Shown: piece by piece, positions 37,576 through 46,736 of the stretch
How positions within the stretch are numbered: position 1 is the first letter of the stretch
How the letters are laid out: each line of letters begins with the position of its first letter
Source: Stappia sp. TSB10P1A
Lineage (GTDB): Bacteria; Pseudomonadota; Alphaproteobacteria; Rhizobiales; Stappiaceae
NCBI RefSeq assembly: GCF_900185725.1
Contig: NZ_FYAU01000035.1
Coordinates: forward strand, 242,368 to 306,367
Length of the DNA stretch: 64,000 nucleotides
Direction: 5' to 3'
Made by a program: the position numbers and the translations under genes
The notes under the pieces: model-generated
The model's input: the letters and a program-made list of their open reading frames with translations, nothing else
Told to the model about the DNA's origin: nothing
Databases searched by the model: none

Positions 37576-38760
37576 ATGACCCTTTCCCTTCGGCGCAGCT
37601 ACTGGCTGACCGGCGGTTTCCGCCCCTTCTTCTTCCTCGGCGCGCTGTCGATGGCCCTGTCCGTCCTGGTCTGGATCCCGATCCTCTCGGGCCATCTCGA
37701 CCTGCCCACCGCTTTCCTGCCCCGCGACTGGCACATCCACACGCTGCTGTTCGGCGGCGTTTCGGCGATCATCGCCGGCTTCGCGCTGACGGCGGTCGCC
37801 AACTGGACCGGCCGGCCGCTGGTCGCCGGCGGCGAGCTCTTCGCCTTGGTGCTGCTGTGGCTTGCCGGGCGTGTCGCCGTCACGGTGTCGGCGCTGACGG
37901 GCGCCTGGGCGGCGATGGCCGTCGATCTCGCCTTTCCACTGGCGCTGGTCGCCGTCTTCGCCCGCGAGGTGATCGCCGGCGGAAACTTGCGCAACCTGCG
38001 CATCGTCGTGATCGTCGCGCTCTACGGCCTTGCCAACGCAGCCTTCCACGCGGAAGCGGCCCTGACCGGCGTCGCCGACCATGCCGCGCGTGCCGGCATT
38101 GCCGTGGTGCTGCTGCTCGTCATGCTGATCGGCGGGCGGATCATTCCCGCCTTCACCCGCAACTGGCTGGTGCAGCGGCGCGCCCTCTCGCTGCCCGCCG
38201 GCTTCTCGCGCCTCGACGGCGCCGTGATGCTGGTCTCCGCGCTCGCGCTCGTCCTGTGGACGGCCCGGCCGGACCATGTCGCGACCGCGCTTGCCATGCT
38301 GATCGCCGGGCTTGCCAACGGGTTACGGCTGTCGCGCTGGTGCGGGCTGGCGACGCGCCGCGATCCGCTGCTGCTGATCCTGCATCTGGGCTTTGCCACC
38401 GTGCCGCTCGGCTTCGCGCTGGAAGGGCTGGCGATCCTGCTGCCCGGCGCGCTGGAGCCCGCCGCCGCCGCCCATGTGTGGACCGCCGGCACCTTCGGCA
38501 TGATGACGCTCGCCGTGATGACGCGGGCAAGCCGGGGCCATTCCGGCCATCCGCTGGCCGCCGGCCGGCTGGAAGTGGCGATCTACGCGCTGGTCGCGCT
38601 CGGCGCTGCCGCCCGGGTGCTCGCGCCCTATGCGGGCGGCTGGATGGTGCACCTCTTCGCCTGCGCCGCACTGGCCTGGGCGCTTGCCTATCTGCTCTTC
38701 GCCGCCGGCTATGCGCGCATGCTGCTGTGGCAGTCCGGCCTGCCGGTGCGCCGGTCATGA
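37576..38760 (+). CDS. nnrS: NnrS family membrane protein (copy 2)
   Basis: The 394-residue polytopic membrane protein is a second NnrS, diverged from the copy at 30181. Shared marks are GGFRPFFFLGALSMALS, the His motif RDWHIHTLLFGGVSAIIAGFALTAVANW and GGRIIPAFTRNWL. AGGAGG 7 bp upstream fixes ATG 37576. It overlaps the next gene by 4 bp (ATGA). A role in NO tolerance or heme/copper handling is inferred from the family. Confidence 0.92.
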   Translation: MTLSLRRSYWLTGGFRPFFFLGALSMALSVLVWIPILSGHLDLPTAFLPRDWHIHTLLFGGVSAIIAGFALTAVANWTGRPLVAGGELFALVLLWLAGRVAVTVSALTGAWAAMAVDLAFPLALVAVFAREVIAGGNLRNLRIVVIVALYGLANAAFHAEAALTGVADHAARAGIAVVLLLVMLIGGRIIPAFTRNWLVQRRALSLPAGFSRLDGAVMLVSALALVLWTARPDHVATALAMLIAGLANGLRLSRWCGLATRRDPLLLILHLGFATVPLGFALEGLAILLPGALEPAAAAHVWTAGTFGMMTLAVMTRASRGHSGHPLAAGRLEVAIYALVALGAAARVLAPYAGGWMVHLFACAALAWALAYLLFAAGYARMLLWQSGLPVRRS

Positions 38761-39218
38761 GCGCTACTGCCGACGGCAGTGCCGACGGCGGCCCGGACAT
38801 GGCCCGCGCGCTGCCGGCCATCACGGCCTGTGCGGCGCTGCGACTTGCCGCCTTGCGCTTCGCCGCGCTCCTCGTCGGCGCCTATCTGCTCTCCGGTTCG
38901 GCCCGCGCGGTGCTGGTCGACCCGGCCGCCGGCCCGCTTGTCGGCGCGCTGCTGGAGGCGCTGTGGCTGATCTCGGCCGGATTGCTCGGCACTGCCCTGA
39001 TGCCCTGGGGGCTTTTGACGCCGCGCCGGGCCGTCGCGCTCGCCGTGCTGACGGCCTTGGTGCTCGCCCTCGGCGACGCGCTGGTGGCGGTGTTCCTGTG
39101 CGGGATCCCCGTGCCGCGCCATTTCTCCCGCTTCGCGCAGGTCCATGGCGCGATCCAGGCCGCCGCCTTCGTCACCGCGCTGCTGTTGCCGCTGGCGGTG
39201 TCCTTGCGGCGCAGATAA
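38757..39218 (+). CDS. Small membrane protein coupled to nnrS copy 2
   Basis: The 153-residue protein has about four hydrophobic helices (LRFAALLVGAYLL, LLEALWLISAGLLGTALM, AVALAVLTALVLALGDALVAVFL and QAAAFVTALLLPLAV). I do not recognise it with confidence. It overlaps nnrS by 4 bp, so it is made together with it. It ends just before the hip operators. Confidence 0.7.
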   Translation: MSATADGSADGGPDMARALPAITACAALRLAALRFAALLVGAYLLSGSARAVLVDPAAGPLVGALLEALWLISAGLLGTALMPWGLLTPRRAVALAVLTALVLALGDALVAVFLCGIPVPRHFSRFAQVHGAIQAAAFVTALLLPLAVSLRRR

Positions 39219-39220
39219 AG

Positions 39221-39242
39221 AATCCTCACGGTCATGCGGATT
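39221..39242. promoter_or_regulatory. hip operator O1
   Basis: AATCC-N12-GGATT dyad, starting 2 bp after the upstream gene. Its halves match O2 and O3, and it begins 50 bp upstream of O2. Confidence 0.6.
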
Positions 39243-39270
39243 TCTTTGGCGGAAAGAGCTGGAGACCGGA

Positions 39271-39292
39271 AATCCGCATGATCGTGCGGATT
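39271..39292. promoter_or_regulatory. hip operator O2
   Basis: AATCC-N12-GGATT dyad with arms extended to 9 bp on each side (AAATCCGCA/TGCGGATTT). It begins 51 bp upstream of O3. Confidence 0.7.
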
Positions 39293-39321
39293 TGTTTCCT
39301 GTATGGTGGGATTGTGCTATA

Positions 39322-39343
39322 AATCCTCACGAACGTGAGGATT
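39322..39343. promoter_or_regulatory. hip operator O3 overlapping promoter and RBS
   Basis: AATCC-N12-GGATT dyad with 11-bp perfect arms around AA. It overlaps a TATAAA -10 candidate (39318-39323) and contains the GAGG that serves as RBS of hipB, ending 4 bp before the ATG. Binding here would block transcription directly. Confidence 0.75.
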
Positions 39344-39347
39344 TGAT

Positions 39348-39608
39348 ATGAAAGTTCCGGTCAACGGCCCGCAGGATATCGGTGCCATCATACGCGCAAC
39401 CCGCAAGGCGCAAGGTCTGCGCCAGGACGATGCCGCCGGCAGCATCGGCGTCAGCGAGAACTTCCTGTCCAAGGTCGAGCGCGGCAACCCGTCGGTGAGT
39501 TGGGCAAAGCTGTTCGAGGTCATGGACGGATTGGGTATCCGCATCTTGCTGGACACACCCGTTGACATCGACCCGACGCCGCCGGCCGGAGACGGCTCGA
39601 AGCGATGA
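39348..39608 (+). CDS. hipB: HipB-type antitoxin, HTH repressor
   Basis: The 86-residue protein has a Cro/C1-type HTH (residues ~10-65, IGAIIRATRKAQGLRQDDAA then VSENFLSKVERGNPSVSW). It would bind HipA, neutralise it and repress the operon through the three operators upstream. The Pro/Asp-rich tail is probably flexible. It overlaps hipA by 4 bp (ATGA). Confidence 0.9.
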   Translation: MKVPVNGPQDIGAIIRATRKAQGLRQDDAAGSIGVSENFLSKVERGNPSVSWAKLFEVMDGLGIRILLDTPVDIDPTPPAGDGSKR

Positions 39609-40912
39609 CCGAACGCGCCCTGGCAGCCTATATCAACGCGCACCGGGTCGGCGAGCTTGTCGACACGGGAGGGGTCTGGTCTTTCCGCTATGCCGCAGGC
39701 TGGCTCCAGTCGCCGGGAGCCTATTTTCTCTCGCCCCACCTTGTGCCGGTGGACGGGGTGGTCACGGATGGATCGAGCCAGCGGCCGGTCCAGTGGTATT
39801 TCGACAATCTGCTGCCGGAGGAAGGGCAGCGAAGCCTGCTCGCCAGCGATGCCAGCATAGACGAAGCCGATGCCTTCGGCCTCCTTGCTCATTACGGGGC
39901 CGAGTCGGTCGGTTCGCTGACGCTCGTGCCTCCCGAGCAGTTGCCCGACAACACCGGCGAGCGCCGGCCGCTGACTTTCAGTGCCTTGTCGGAGCGCATC
40001 CGCGGCCTGCCGCGGCTGCCGCTCACCCATGCGGCCCCCAAGCGCATGTCGCTCGCCGGCGCGCAGCACAAGCTGGCGGTCAACTTCGACGGCGAAGCCT
40101 TGTTCGAGCCTGTCGGGGAAACGCCTTCGACACATATCCTCAAGCCGGATCATCCGGACCCGACCTATGCCCATTCGGTGGCGAACGAGTATTTCATCAT
40201 GCGGCTCGCGGCACGCCTGCGGCTTCAGGTTCCGCGTGTGGCGAAGCTCTACATTCCCGAACCTGTCTATCTGATCGAGCGGTTCGACCGCAGAAAAGCC
40301 GAAACCGGCTGGGAGCGTCTGCATGTCGTCGATGCCTGCCAGTTGCTGAATCTCGACCGGGCATTCAAGTACAATCAGGGCAGCATCGAACGGCTGGCCG
40401 AACTGGCAAACCATTGCCGCAGCATGGCGGTTGCCCGCAGCCGCCTCTTCGAATGGCTGGTCTTCAACGTTCTTGCCGGCAACGATGACGCCCACCTGAA
40501 GAATCTGAGTTTCCTCGTCTCCGGGGCGGGAGTGCAACTCGCCCCGCATTACGACCTGTTGTGCACGGCGGTTTACGACAGCCGCGCCTTCGATCAGGCC
40601 GGATGGCCCGACAGGACCACGCTCGCATGGCCTGTTCTCGGCGCGCGTCGTCATGCGGATATCTCTCGGGAAAAACTCCTCGACGCGGCCGAGGCGCTGG
40701 GGCTCGCCCGCAGGACCGGCGAACGTATCCTCGCCTTTCAGTTCGGTCGTATACTGGCCGTGGCGCAGGAGCTTCAGGACGAGATCGAGGCGGAGGATCG
40801 GGCGCGGTACGCGGACGATCCGAAGATCCAGACCTGCATCACGGCCGAGGCCCGGACGATCCGTGCCGTGATCCATACGGTCATCGCGGATACCGTCCGC
40901 CAACTCGGGTGA
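39605..40912 (+). CDS. hipA: HipA-type serine/threonine kinase toxin
   Basis: The 435-residue HipA-fold kinase has the Gly-rich MSLAGAQHK loop (Ser149 matches the autophosphorylation serine of E. coli HipA), ILKPD (178-182), the catalytic NDDAHLKN (293-300) and the metal-binding APHYDLL (313-319). All key residues are present, so an active toxin is likely. Known HipA proteins phosphorylate aminoacyl-tRNA synthetases; the target here is unknown. A terminator follows, so hipBA is a self-contained unit inserted between the denitrification block and nrdJ. Confidence 0.93.
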   Translation: MTERALAAYINAHRVGELVDTGGVWSFRYAAGWLQSPGAYFLSPHLVPVDGVVTDGSSQRPVQWYFDNLLPEEGQRSLLASDASIDEADAFGLLAHYGAESVGSLTLVPPEQLPDNTGERRPLTFSALSERIRGLPRLPLTHAAPKRMSLAGAQHKLAVNFDGEALFEPVGETPSTHILKPDHPDPTYAHSVANEYFIMRLAARLRLQVPRVAKLYIPEPVYLIERFDRRKAETGWERLHVVDACQLLNLDRAFKYNQGSIERLAELANHCRSMAVARSRLFEWLVFNVLAGNDDAHLKNLSFLVSGAGVQLAPHYDLLCTAVYDSRAFDQAGWPDRTTLAWPVLGARRHADISREKLLDAAEALGLARRTGERILAFQFGRILAVAQELQDEIEAEDRARYADDPKIQTCITAEARTIRAVIHTVIADTVRQLG

Positions 40913-40934
40913 GACCTGAGGCCACCCGAAAATG

Positions 40935-40972
40935 ACGAGGCCCCGGGCATCGCGGGATGTCCGGGGCCTCGT
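40935..40972. terminator. Bidirectional terminator between hipA and nrdJ
   Basis: A 12-bp perfect stem with a 14-base loop (arms 40935-40946 and 40961-40972) lies between convergent stops. TTTCC follows on the plus strand. Confidence 0.7.
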
Positions 40973-41006
40973 TTCCGTTGCCGGGCCGGTCAGGCCGGCC
41001 CGCGTC

Positions 41007-44000
41007 TTAGCTGCAGCCGCTGGTGCTGCCGCAGGTGTCGCACTTCAGGCAGGTGCCGTTGCGCACCATGGTGAAGTTGCCGCATTCCGGGCAGCTCTCG
41101 CCCTCGTAGCCCTTCATGCGGGCCTGGGCGATGCGCTCGGCCGCGCTCTGCGCCTGCGGGGCGGGGGCCGTGCCGATCTCGACCCGGACGGCCGCTTCCG
41201 AGCCGCGGGCGAAGGCGGTGGCGACCGCCGTCGCTTGCGCGATCGGCGCATTGCCGAGTTCGGCGGCGATCGCCTTGGTCAGGTTGCCCGCCGGCTCGCC
41301 GCCACCGCCGACAAGGCGGAAGCGCTCGGTCTGGCCGCGGATCAGGCCGTGCGAGACGACGCCCTGGTGGCTCTTGCCGCCGCGCCCCTCGGTCTCGCTG
41401 GCCGTCGTCGCCAACTGGCCGAAGGCTTCCGGCGGGACATGGGCAAGCTCGTGGCGGCCGAGATAGGACACGGCCAGTTCGCGGAACACGTAGTCGAGGA
41501 CCGAGGTGGCGTTCTTGATCGCGTCGTTGCCCTGCACCATGCCCGCCGGCTCGAACTTGGTGAAGATGAAGGCGTCGACATACTCCTCCAGCGGCACGCC
41601 GTATTGCAGGCCGAGCGACACCGAAATGGCGAAGTTGTTGATGAAGGCGCGCAGGGCCGAGCCTTCCTTGTTCATGTCGATGAAGATCTCGCCGAGGCGG
41701 CCATCATCGTATTCGCCGGTGCGCAGGAAGATCGTGTGTCCGCCGATCTTGGCCTTCTGGGTGTAGCCCTTGCGCCGGGTCGGCAGCTTCTCCTGCTGGC
41801 GCACGACACGCTCGACGATGCGTTCGACGATCTTCTCGGCAACCATCTCGGCCCGCACCGCCTGCGGCTGGGCGACCAGCGTCTCGACCGCATCCTCGTC
41901 CTCGTCGTCGACATCGGCGAGCAGTTGCGAGTTCAGCGGCTGCGACAGCTTGGAACCGTCGCGGTAGAGCGCGTTGGCCTTCAGCGCCAGGCGCCAGGAG
42001 AGCAGGTAGGCCTCCTTGCAGTCGGCGACGGTGGCGTCGTTCGGCATGTTGATCGTCTTGGAGATCGCGCCGGAGATGAACGGCTGGGCCGCCGCCATCA
42101 TGCGGATGTGGCTCTCCACCGACAGGAAGCGCTTGCCGAGGCGCCCGCAGGGGTTGGCGCAGTCGAAGACCGGATAGTGCTCGGTCTTCAGGAAGGGCGC
42201 GCCCTCCAGCGTCATGGCACCGCAGACATGGGTGTTGGCCGCCTCGATCTCCGCCTTCGAATAGCCGAGATGCGCCAGCAGCTCGAACTCCGGATCGTCC
42301 AGCTTCTCGGCCGGCACCTTCAGCGCGCCCGTCAGGACGTCGTCGCCGAGCGTCCAGCGGTTGAACACGAACTTGATGTCGAAGGCCGACTTCAGCGCGC
42401 CGGCGACCTTGGCCAGCGAGGCGTCGTCGAAGCCGCGGGCCCGAAGGCTCGACGGGTTGACCGCCGGGGCCTGGTCGAGCGAGCCGTGACCGACCGCATA
42501 GGCCTCGATCTCGGCGATCTGGCTCTCGGAGTAGCCGAGCGTGCGCAGGGCCTCCGGCACCGCGCGGTTGATGATCTTGAAGTAGCCGCCGCCGGCCAGC
42601 TTCTTGAACTTCACCAGCGCAAAGTCGGGCTCGATGCCGGTCGTGTCGCAGTCCATCACGAGGCCGATCGTGCCGGTGGGCGCGATCACCGTCGACTGGG
42701 CGTTGCGGTAGCCGTGCTTCTCGCCGAGCTCCAGCGCCCGGTCCCAGGCAAGCTTGGCGCGCTCGATCAGGATCGGCTCCGGGCAGGAGGCGTGGTCGAG
42801 CGGGACGGGCAGGGTGTTCAGCCCCTCATAGCCCGAGGCCTCGCCATAGGCGGCGCGGCGATGGTTGCGCATGACCCGCAGCATGTGCGGGGCATTGTCC
42901 GCATAGCCGGGGAAGGGGCCGAGCTCGCCGGCCATCTCGGCCGAGGTGGCATAGGCGACGCCGGTCATGATCGCGGTCAGCGCACCGCAGATCGCGCGGC
43001 CCTCGTCGCTGTCATAGGGAATCCCCGAGGTCATCAGCAGGCCGCCGATATTGGCGTAGCCGAGGCCCAGCGTGCGGTAGCGGTAGGACAGTTCCGCGAT
43101 CTCCCTGGACGGGAACTGCGCCATCAGCACCGACACTTCGAGCACGACGGTCCACAGGCGGACGCAATGCTCGTAGGAGTCCACGTCGAACTTGCCGTCG
43201 GCCTCACGGAACTGCAGCAGGTTCAGCGAGGCGAGGTTGCAGGCCGTGTCGTCGAGGAACATGTACTCGGAGCACGGGTTCGACGCGCGGATCTCGCCGG
43301 AGGCCGGGCAGGTGTGCCAGTCGTTGATGGTGGTGTGGTACTGGATGCCGGGATCGGCCGAGGCCCAGGCGGCATAGCCGATCTGCTCCCACAGCTCGCG
43401 GGCCTTCATCGTCTTGGTGACGCGGCCGTCCTTGCGGGCGGTCAGGCTCCAGTCGCCGTCATCCATCACGGCGGTGAGGAAGCCGTCCGTGACGCGCACC
43501 GAATTGTTGGAATTCTGGCCGGAAACCGTGAGATAGGCCTCCGAATCCCAGTCGGTGTTGTAGGTCGGGAACTCGATCTTGGTGAAGCCCTGGCGCGCGA
43601 ACTGGATGACGCGCTGGATGTAGTTCTCCGGCACCATCATCTTCTTGGCGGCGCGGATCTCGCGCTTCAAGGCCGGGTTCTTCGCCGGATCGAAGCAGTC
43701 GCCGTTGTCCGCCTCGCAGTTGACGCAAGCCTTCATGATGGCGGTCAGGTGCTTCTGGCAGATCTTCGAGCCGGTGACGAGGGCGGCGACCTTCTGCTCT
43801 TCCTTGACCTTCCAGTTGATGTAGGACTCGATGTCCGGATGGTCGATGTCGACCACCACCATCTTGGCGGCGCGGCGGGTGGTGCCGCCCGACTTGATGG
43901 CGCCGGCGGCGCGGTCGCCGATCTTCAGGAAGCTCATCAATCCGGAGGACTTGCCGCCGCCCGACAGTTTCTCGCCCTCGCCGCGGACGCGGGAGAAGTT

Positions 44001-44699
44001 GGAGCCGGTGCCGGAGCCGTATTTGAACAGGCGCGCCTCGCGCACCCACAGGTCCATGATGCCGTTCTCGTTGACGAGATCGTCCTCGACCGACTGGATG
44101 AAGCAGGCATGCGGCTGCGGATGCTCGTAGGCCGTCGCCGAGCGGGTCAGTTCGCCGGTCTGGAAGTCGACATAGAAGTGGCCCTGGCTGGGGCCGTCGA
44201 TGCCATAGGCCCAGTGCAGGCCGGTGTTGAACCATTGCGGGCTGTTGGGGGCGACCTTCTGGGTCGCCAGCATGTAGCGCAGCTCGTCGTAGAAGGCCTG
44301 GGCGTCGGCCTCACTGTCGAAATAGCCGCCCTTCCAGCCCCAATAGGTCCAGGTGCCGGCGAGACGGTCGAACACCTGGCGGGCGTCGGTCTCGGAGCCG
44401 TAGCGCTCCTCCTCGGGCAGCTTCTTCAGCGCCTTGAGGTCGGCTTCCTGGCGCCACAGCCAGGAGGGAACGGTGTTCTCCTCGACCGGCTTCAGGCGGG
44501 CCGGAACGCCGGCCTTGCGGAAGTATTTCTGCGCCAGGATGTCGGCCGCGACCTGCGAGAACTGGGCCGGAACGTCAATGTTTTCAAGCCGGAAGACGAC
44601 AGAGCCGTCCGGATTGCGGATCTCGCTGGTGGCGACGCGAAACGCGATGTCGGCATAGGGAGACTGGCCCTCCCTCGTATAACGCCGCTCGATCTTCAT
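41007..44699 (-). CDS. nrdJ: Adenosylcobalamin-dependent ribonucleotide reductase (class II)
   Basis: It makes deoxyribonucleotides with a B12 radical and does not depend on oxygen. It has 1230 residues. The active-site set is visible as Asn474, Cys476 and Glu478 in [14 protein letters not shown]. The C-terminus carries a zinc-ribbon-like domain with four CxxC-type Cys (CPECGNF ... CLKCDTCG). The C-terminal extension with RxGxKxGG-like repeats matches alphaproteobacterial NrdJ. Two palindromic NrdR-type boxes lie 179-221 bp upstream of the start. Confidence 0.97.
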   Translation of the reverse strand: MKIERRYTREGQSPYADIAFRVATSEIRNPDGSVVFRLENIDVPAQFSQVAADILAQKYFRKAGVPARLKPVEENTVPSWLWRQEADLKALKKLPEEERYGSETDARQVFDRLAGTWTYWGWKGGYFDSEADAQAFYDELRYMLATQKVAPNSPQWFNTGLHWAYGIDGPSQGHFYVDFQTGELTRSATAYEHPQPHACFIQSVEDDLVNENGIMDLWVREARLFKYGSGTGSNFSRVRGEGEKLSGGGKSSGLMSFLKIGDRAAGAIKSGGTTRRAAKMVVVDIDHPDIESYINWKVKEEQKVAALVTGSKICQKHLTAIMKACVNCEADNGDCFDPAKNPALKREIRAAKKMMVPENYIQRVIQFARQGFTKIEFPTYNTDWDSEAYLTVSGQNSNNSVRVTDGFLTAVMDDGDWSLTARKDGRVTKTMKARELWEQIGYAAWASADPGIQYHTTINDWHTCPASGEIRASNPCSEYMFLDDTACNLASLNLLQFREADGKFDVDSYEHCVRLWTVVLEVSVLMAQFPSREIAELSYRYRTLGLGYANIGGLLMTSGIPYDSDEGRAICGALTAIMTGVAYATSAEMAGELGPFPGYADNAPHMLRVMRNHRRAAYGEASGYEGLNTLPVPLDHASCPEPILIERAKLAWDRALELGEKHGYRNAQSTVIAPTGTIGLVMDCDTTGIEPDFALVKFKKLAGGGYFKIINRAVPEALRTLGYSESQIAEIEAYAVGHGSLDQAPAVNPSSLRARGFDDASLAKVAGALKSAFDIKFVFNRWTLGDDVLTGALKVPAEKLDDPEFELLAHLGYSKAEIEAANTHVCGAMTLEGAPFLKTEHYPVFDCANPCGRLGKRFLSVESHIRMMAAAQPFISGAISKTINMPNDATVADCKEAYLLSWRLALKANALYRDGSKLSQPLNSQLLADVDDEDEDAVETLVAQPQAVRAEMVAEKIVERIVERVVRQQEKLPTRRKGYTQKAKIGGHTIFLRTGEYDDGRLGEIFIDMNKEGSALRAFINNFAISVSLGLQYGVPLEEYVDAFIFTKFEPAGMVQGNDAIKNATSVLDYVFRELAVSYLGRHELAHVPPEAFGQLATTASETEGRGGKSHQGVVSHGLIRGQTERFRLVGGGGEPAGNLTKAIAAELGNAPIAQATAVATAFARGSEAAVRVEIGTAPAPQAQSAAERIAQARMKGYEGESCPECGNFTMVRNGTCLKCDTCGSTSGCS

Positions 44700-44877
44700 C
44701 CAAAAGCCCCTTTCGTGTGTCCGGCCGCCGGCCGGCTATTTCGGTCGCGGCAAGGCCGCGGGTGAGCGTGACGGCCATGCCGCCGAACCTGCGCATCGCG
44801 GGGACGCGCCGGCCATTGCTCGCCTTCCTGTTTCGTGGCGCCGCGCCGTGTCGACGCGATCATTATCGTGGGTGATA

Positions 44878-44889
44878 ACTATATATAGT
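44878..44889. promoter_or_regulatory. NrdR-type box 1
   Basis: A perfect 12-bp palindrome ACTATATATAGT, close to the known NrdR box pattern. Its centre is 31 bp (three helical turns) from box 2, the usual spacing for paired NrdR sites. Confidence 0.75.
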
Positions 44890-44908
44890 GGGTCACCGCA
44901 TTTTTGTC

Positions 44909-44920
44909 ACGATATATCGT
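44909..44920. promoter_or_regulatory. NrdR-type box 2
   Basis: A perfect 12-bp palindrome ACGATATATCGT, on the nrdJ-distal side of box 1. Both lie within an AT-rich patch in GC-rich DNA and probably overlap the nrdJ promoter. Confidence 0.75.
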
Positions 44921-45543
44921 CAACGCAAGACGCGAAATCCCGACATCACGCACCGCCGCGGTTGTGACGCCGAGACCGGGATCTCCCGGATACGCTGCTG
45001 CAGTTGATGAGGACGCGGGGCACGCACGGCTTGTCGCCGGCCCCAACCTTGCTGCGATTACCTGACAGCCTCAAGGTAGGGTGAATCGTCGGTAAGCGTC
45101 AAGCGCTCCGAGCAAGCTGTTGTGGCTCGATTTTGATCTGACGCAAAATGTAGTGTGTCCGTGTGGATAACGAGGACGAGCTTGGAATCGGCCTTTTGCC
45201 GGCAAAGGCAGCCCGCAACCGGCCCGCGCGGGCCGATGCGGCCCCTGCGCCTGTCCCCGGACGGGCGGGGCGGCGGGCAGGGCACTTATCCCCGCCGAAC
45301 CCTTGCAAAACCGGGAGCGGGGATTGCAACCCTCTATCCCCGCCCTCGCAAAAACGGCGGAAAACCGCCATTTCTTTTGAGGGCGATTTTGCGAGATTGC
45401 GCAGAATCGTCTCAATTCTTGAGAAATTAGCATCGAACGCGCCGCAATTTGAGAAAGTTTGTCCAAAAATCGTCTTGTCCTGCTCAATCGCGGGGAAATC
45501 CGGCCGTGCTTCACTCTCGCCATCGCAAGCCCTGAAAAGGACG

Positions 45544-46203
45544 ATGCCATTGGCCCGGATGACGCGGCACTACGCCTACGGACTCGATATCGGCGACCTC
45601 GACGTCGTGGTCGTCGACGATTCGAAGTCGATGCAGGCGATCCTGCGCTCGACCCTGCTGTCGTTCCGGGTGCGGCGGGTGCGCACCTTCGACACGGCGG
45701 AGACGGCGCTGGAGATGATGCGGCTCGATCCGCCCAATTTCGTCATCACCGACTGGATGATGAAGCCGATGAGCGGGCTGGCGCTGCTGCGCACGCTGCG
45801 CCAGCGCAAGATGGCGCCGCTCTGCTTCCTGCCGGTGATCGTGTGCACGGCGCATGGCACGCGGACGCTGATCGACCGGGTGCTGCGCGACGGGGCGCAA
45901 CATGTGGTGGCCAAGCCGCTGTCGCCGTCGGGCCTTCACGAGCGGCTGCTCTGGACGCTGCGCGACGACCGGCAACTGGTGATGGGCGACGACGGGCGCT
46001 ATGTCATCGAGGGTGTTGCCCAGACGCTCGACGAGAAGGCGCGCAAGTGGCAGCAGATCGGCCTGGAGCGCGAGGTCGTCGCCGCGCCGAAGCGGAGCAC
46101 CCGTCGCGAGTCGCCGGCGACGCCGCAGGTGCTCGACCCCGCCGCAGCCGAGCGCAAGGGCTTTGCCCATGTGCGGGCGAAGCGGCCACATCCGGCGGCC
46201 TGA
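45544..46203 (+). CDS. Single-domain response regulator
   Basis: The 219-residue CheY-like receiver has acidic Asp25/Asp26, phospho-acceptor Asp70 (VITDWMMKP) and Lys124 (VAKPLS). The C-terminal 80 residues carry no recognised output domain and end in a basic tail. AAAAGGAC before ATG 45544 supports this start; the frame is open far upstream but without conservation. No histidine kinase is adjacent, so its partner is unknown. Confidence 0.88.
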   Translation: MPLARMTRHYAYGLDIGDLDVVVVDDSKSMQAILRSTLLSFRVRRVRTFDTAETALEMMRLDPPNFVITDWMMKPMSGLALLRTLRQRKMAPLCFLPVIVCTAHGTRTLIDRVLRDGAQHVVAKPLSPSGLHERLLWTLRDDRQLVMGDDGRYVIEGVAQTLDEKARKWQQIGLEREVVAAPKRSTRRESPATPQVLDPAAAERKGFAHVRAKRPHPAA

Positions 46204-46352
46204 GTTCCTGCCGGCACCCGAATTTCGTCCTTCCGGCGGCGCGGGCCACCGCCGCCGATAGAAAGCCGCCGCAGGACGCGCCGCCGCATTGCGAAACCGG
46301 CGAGGGTGCGCTATGCGGAAAGCCAGACAGAGCAACCGGGACGCCGCCTTCG

Positions 46353-46736
46353 ATGCAAACGCTGCTGCAATTCTTCACCTGGTGGAACAGCGCGACCTGG
46401 GGGACGCGCTTCTTTACCTGGCGAAAGGGCGAGTTCGTCGGCAAGGACGAGTTCGGCAACGCCTATTACCGCGAGCGCGGCGGCAACCGCCGCTGGGTGA
46501 TCTATAACGGCCTTGCCGAGGCCTCGATGATCCCTCCCGGCTGGCACGGCTGGATGCACCACCGCACCGACACGCCGCCGACCGAGACGGAGTACACGGC
46601 CCGCGCCTGGCAGGCGCCGCATCACGGCAACCGCACCGGCACGCGCGAGGCCTATCGGCCCAAGGGCTCGATCCTGACGCCGGAAAGCCGGCCGAAAGTG
46701 TCGGGCGACTATCAGGCCTGGACGCCGGAAGGCTGA
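46353..46736 (+). CDS. NADH:ubiquinone oxidoreductase accessory protein, NDUFA12 family
   Basis: The 127-residue protein begins MQTLLQFFTWWNSATWGTRF and has the family pattern GKDEFGNAYYRER, RRWVIYNG, EASMIPPGWHGWMHH and PHHGNRTGT. It corresponds to mitochondrial NDUFA12 (B17.2), a complex I accessory subunit kept in alphaproteobacteria. It is encoded away from the nuo operon, as is common. It has no signal peptide and probably sits on the cytoplasmic side of complex I. Confidence 0.93.
   Translation: MQTLLQFFTWWNSATWGTRFFTWRKGEFVGKDEFGNAYYRERGGNRRWVIYNGLAEASMIPPGWHGWMHHRTDTPPTETEYTARAWQAPHHGNRTGTREAYRPKGSILTPESRPKVSGDYQAWTPEG

Larger units (their letters stand above)
44700..45543. other. 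844-bp intergenic region between nrdJ and response regulator
   Basis: It holds the nrdJ control region (two NrdR-type palindromes). Further on, the 8-mer ATCCCCGC occurs at 45288 and 45336 with its complement at 45317. A TCTCAA-TTC-TTGAGA palindrome lies at 45409-45423, in the more AT-rich stretch before the response regulator. An open frame from 45163 is low in coding character and is not called. No tRNA or clear B12-riboswitch motif was seen. Confidence 0.6.

Noticed and set aside
39221..39343. Transposon-end inverted repeats before hipB
   Set aside because: The three dyads have identical half-sites and even spacing and overlap the promoter, which fits operators. No target-site duplication or transposase is seen.
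40932..44765. Open frame of 1277 codons on the plus strand
   Set aside because: Antisense to nrdJ, whose active-site motifs are unmistakable.
44700..45060. Cobalamin riboswitch upstream of nrdJ
   Set aside because: I looked for a B12-box-like motif on the nrdJ strand and found none convincing. A covariance-model search would be decisive.
45163..45543. N-terminal extension of the response regulator
   Set aside because: The frame is open but the 127 extra residues are low-complexity and unconserved in type; a good RBS lies before 45544.
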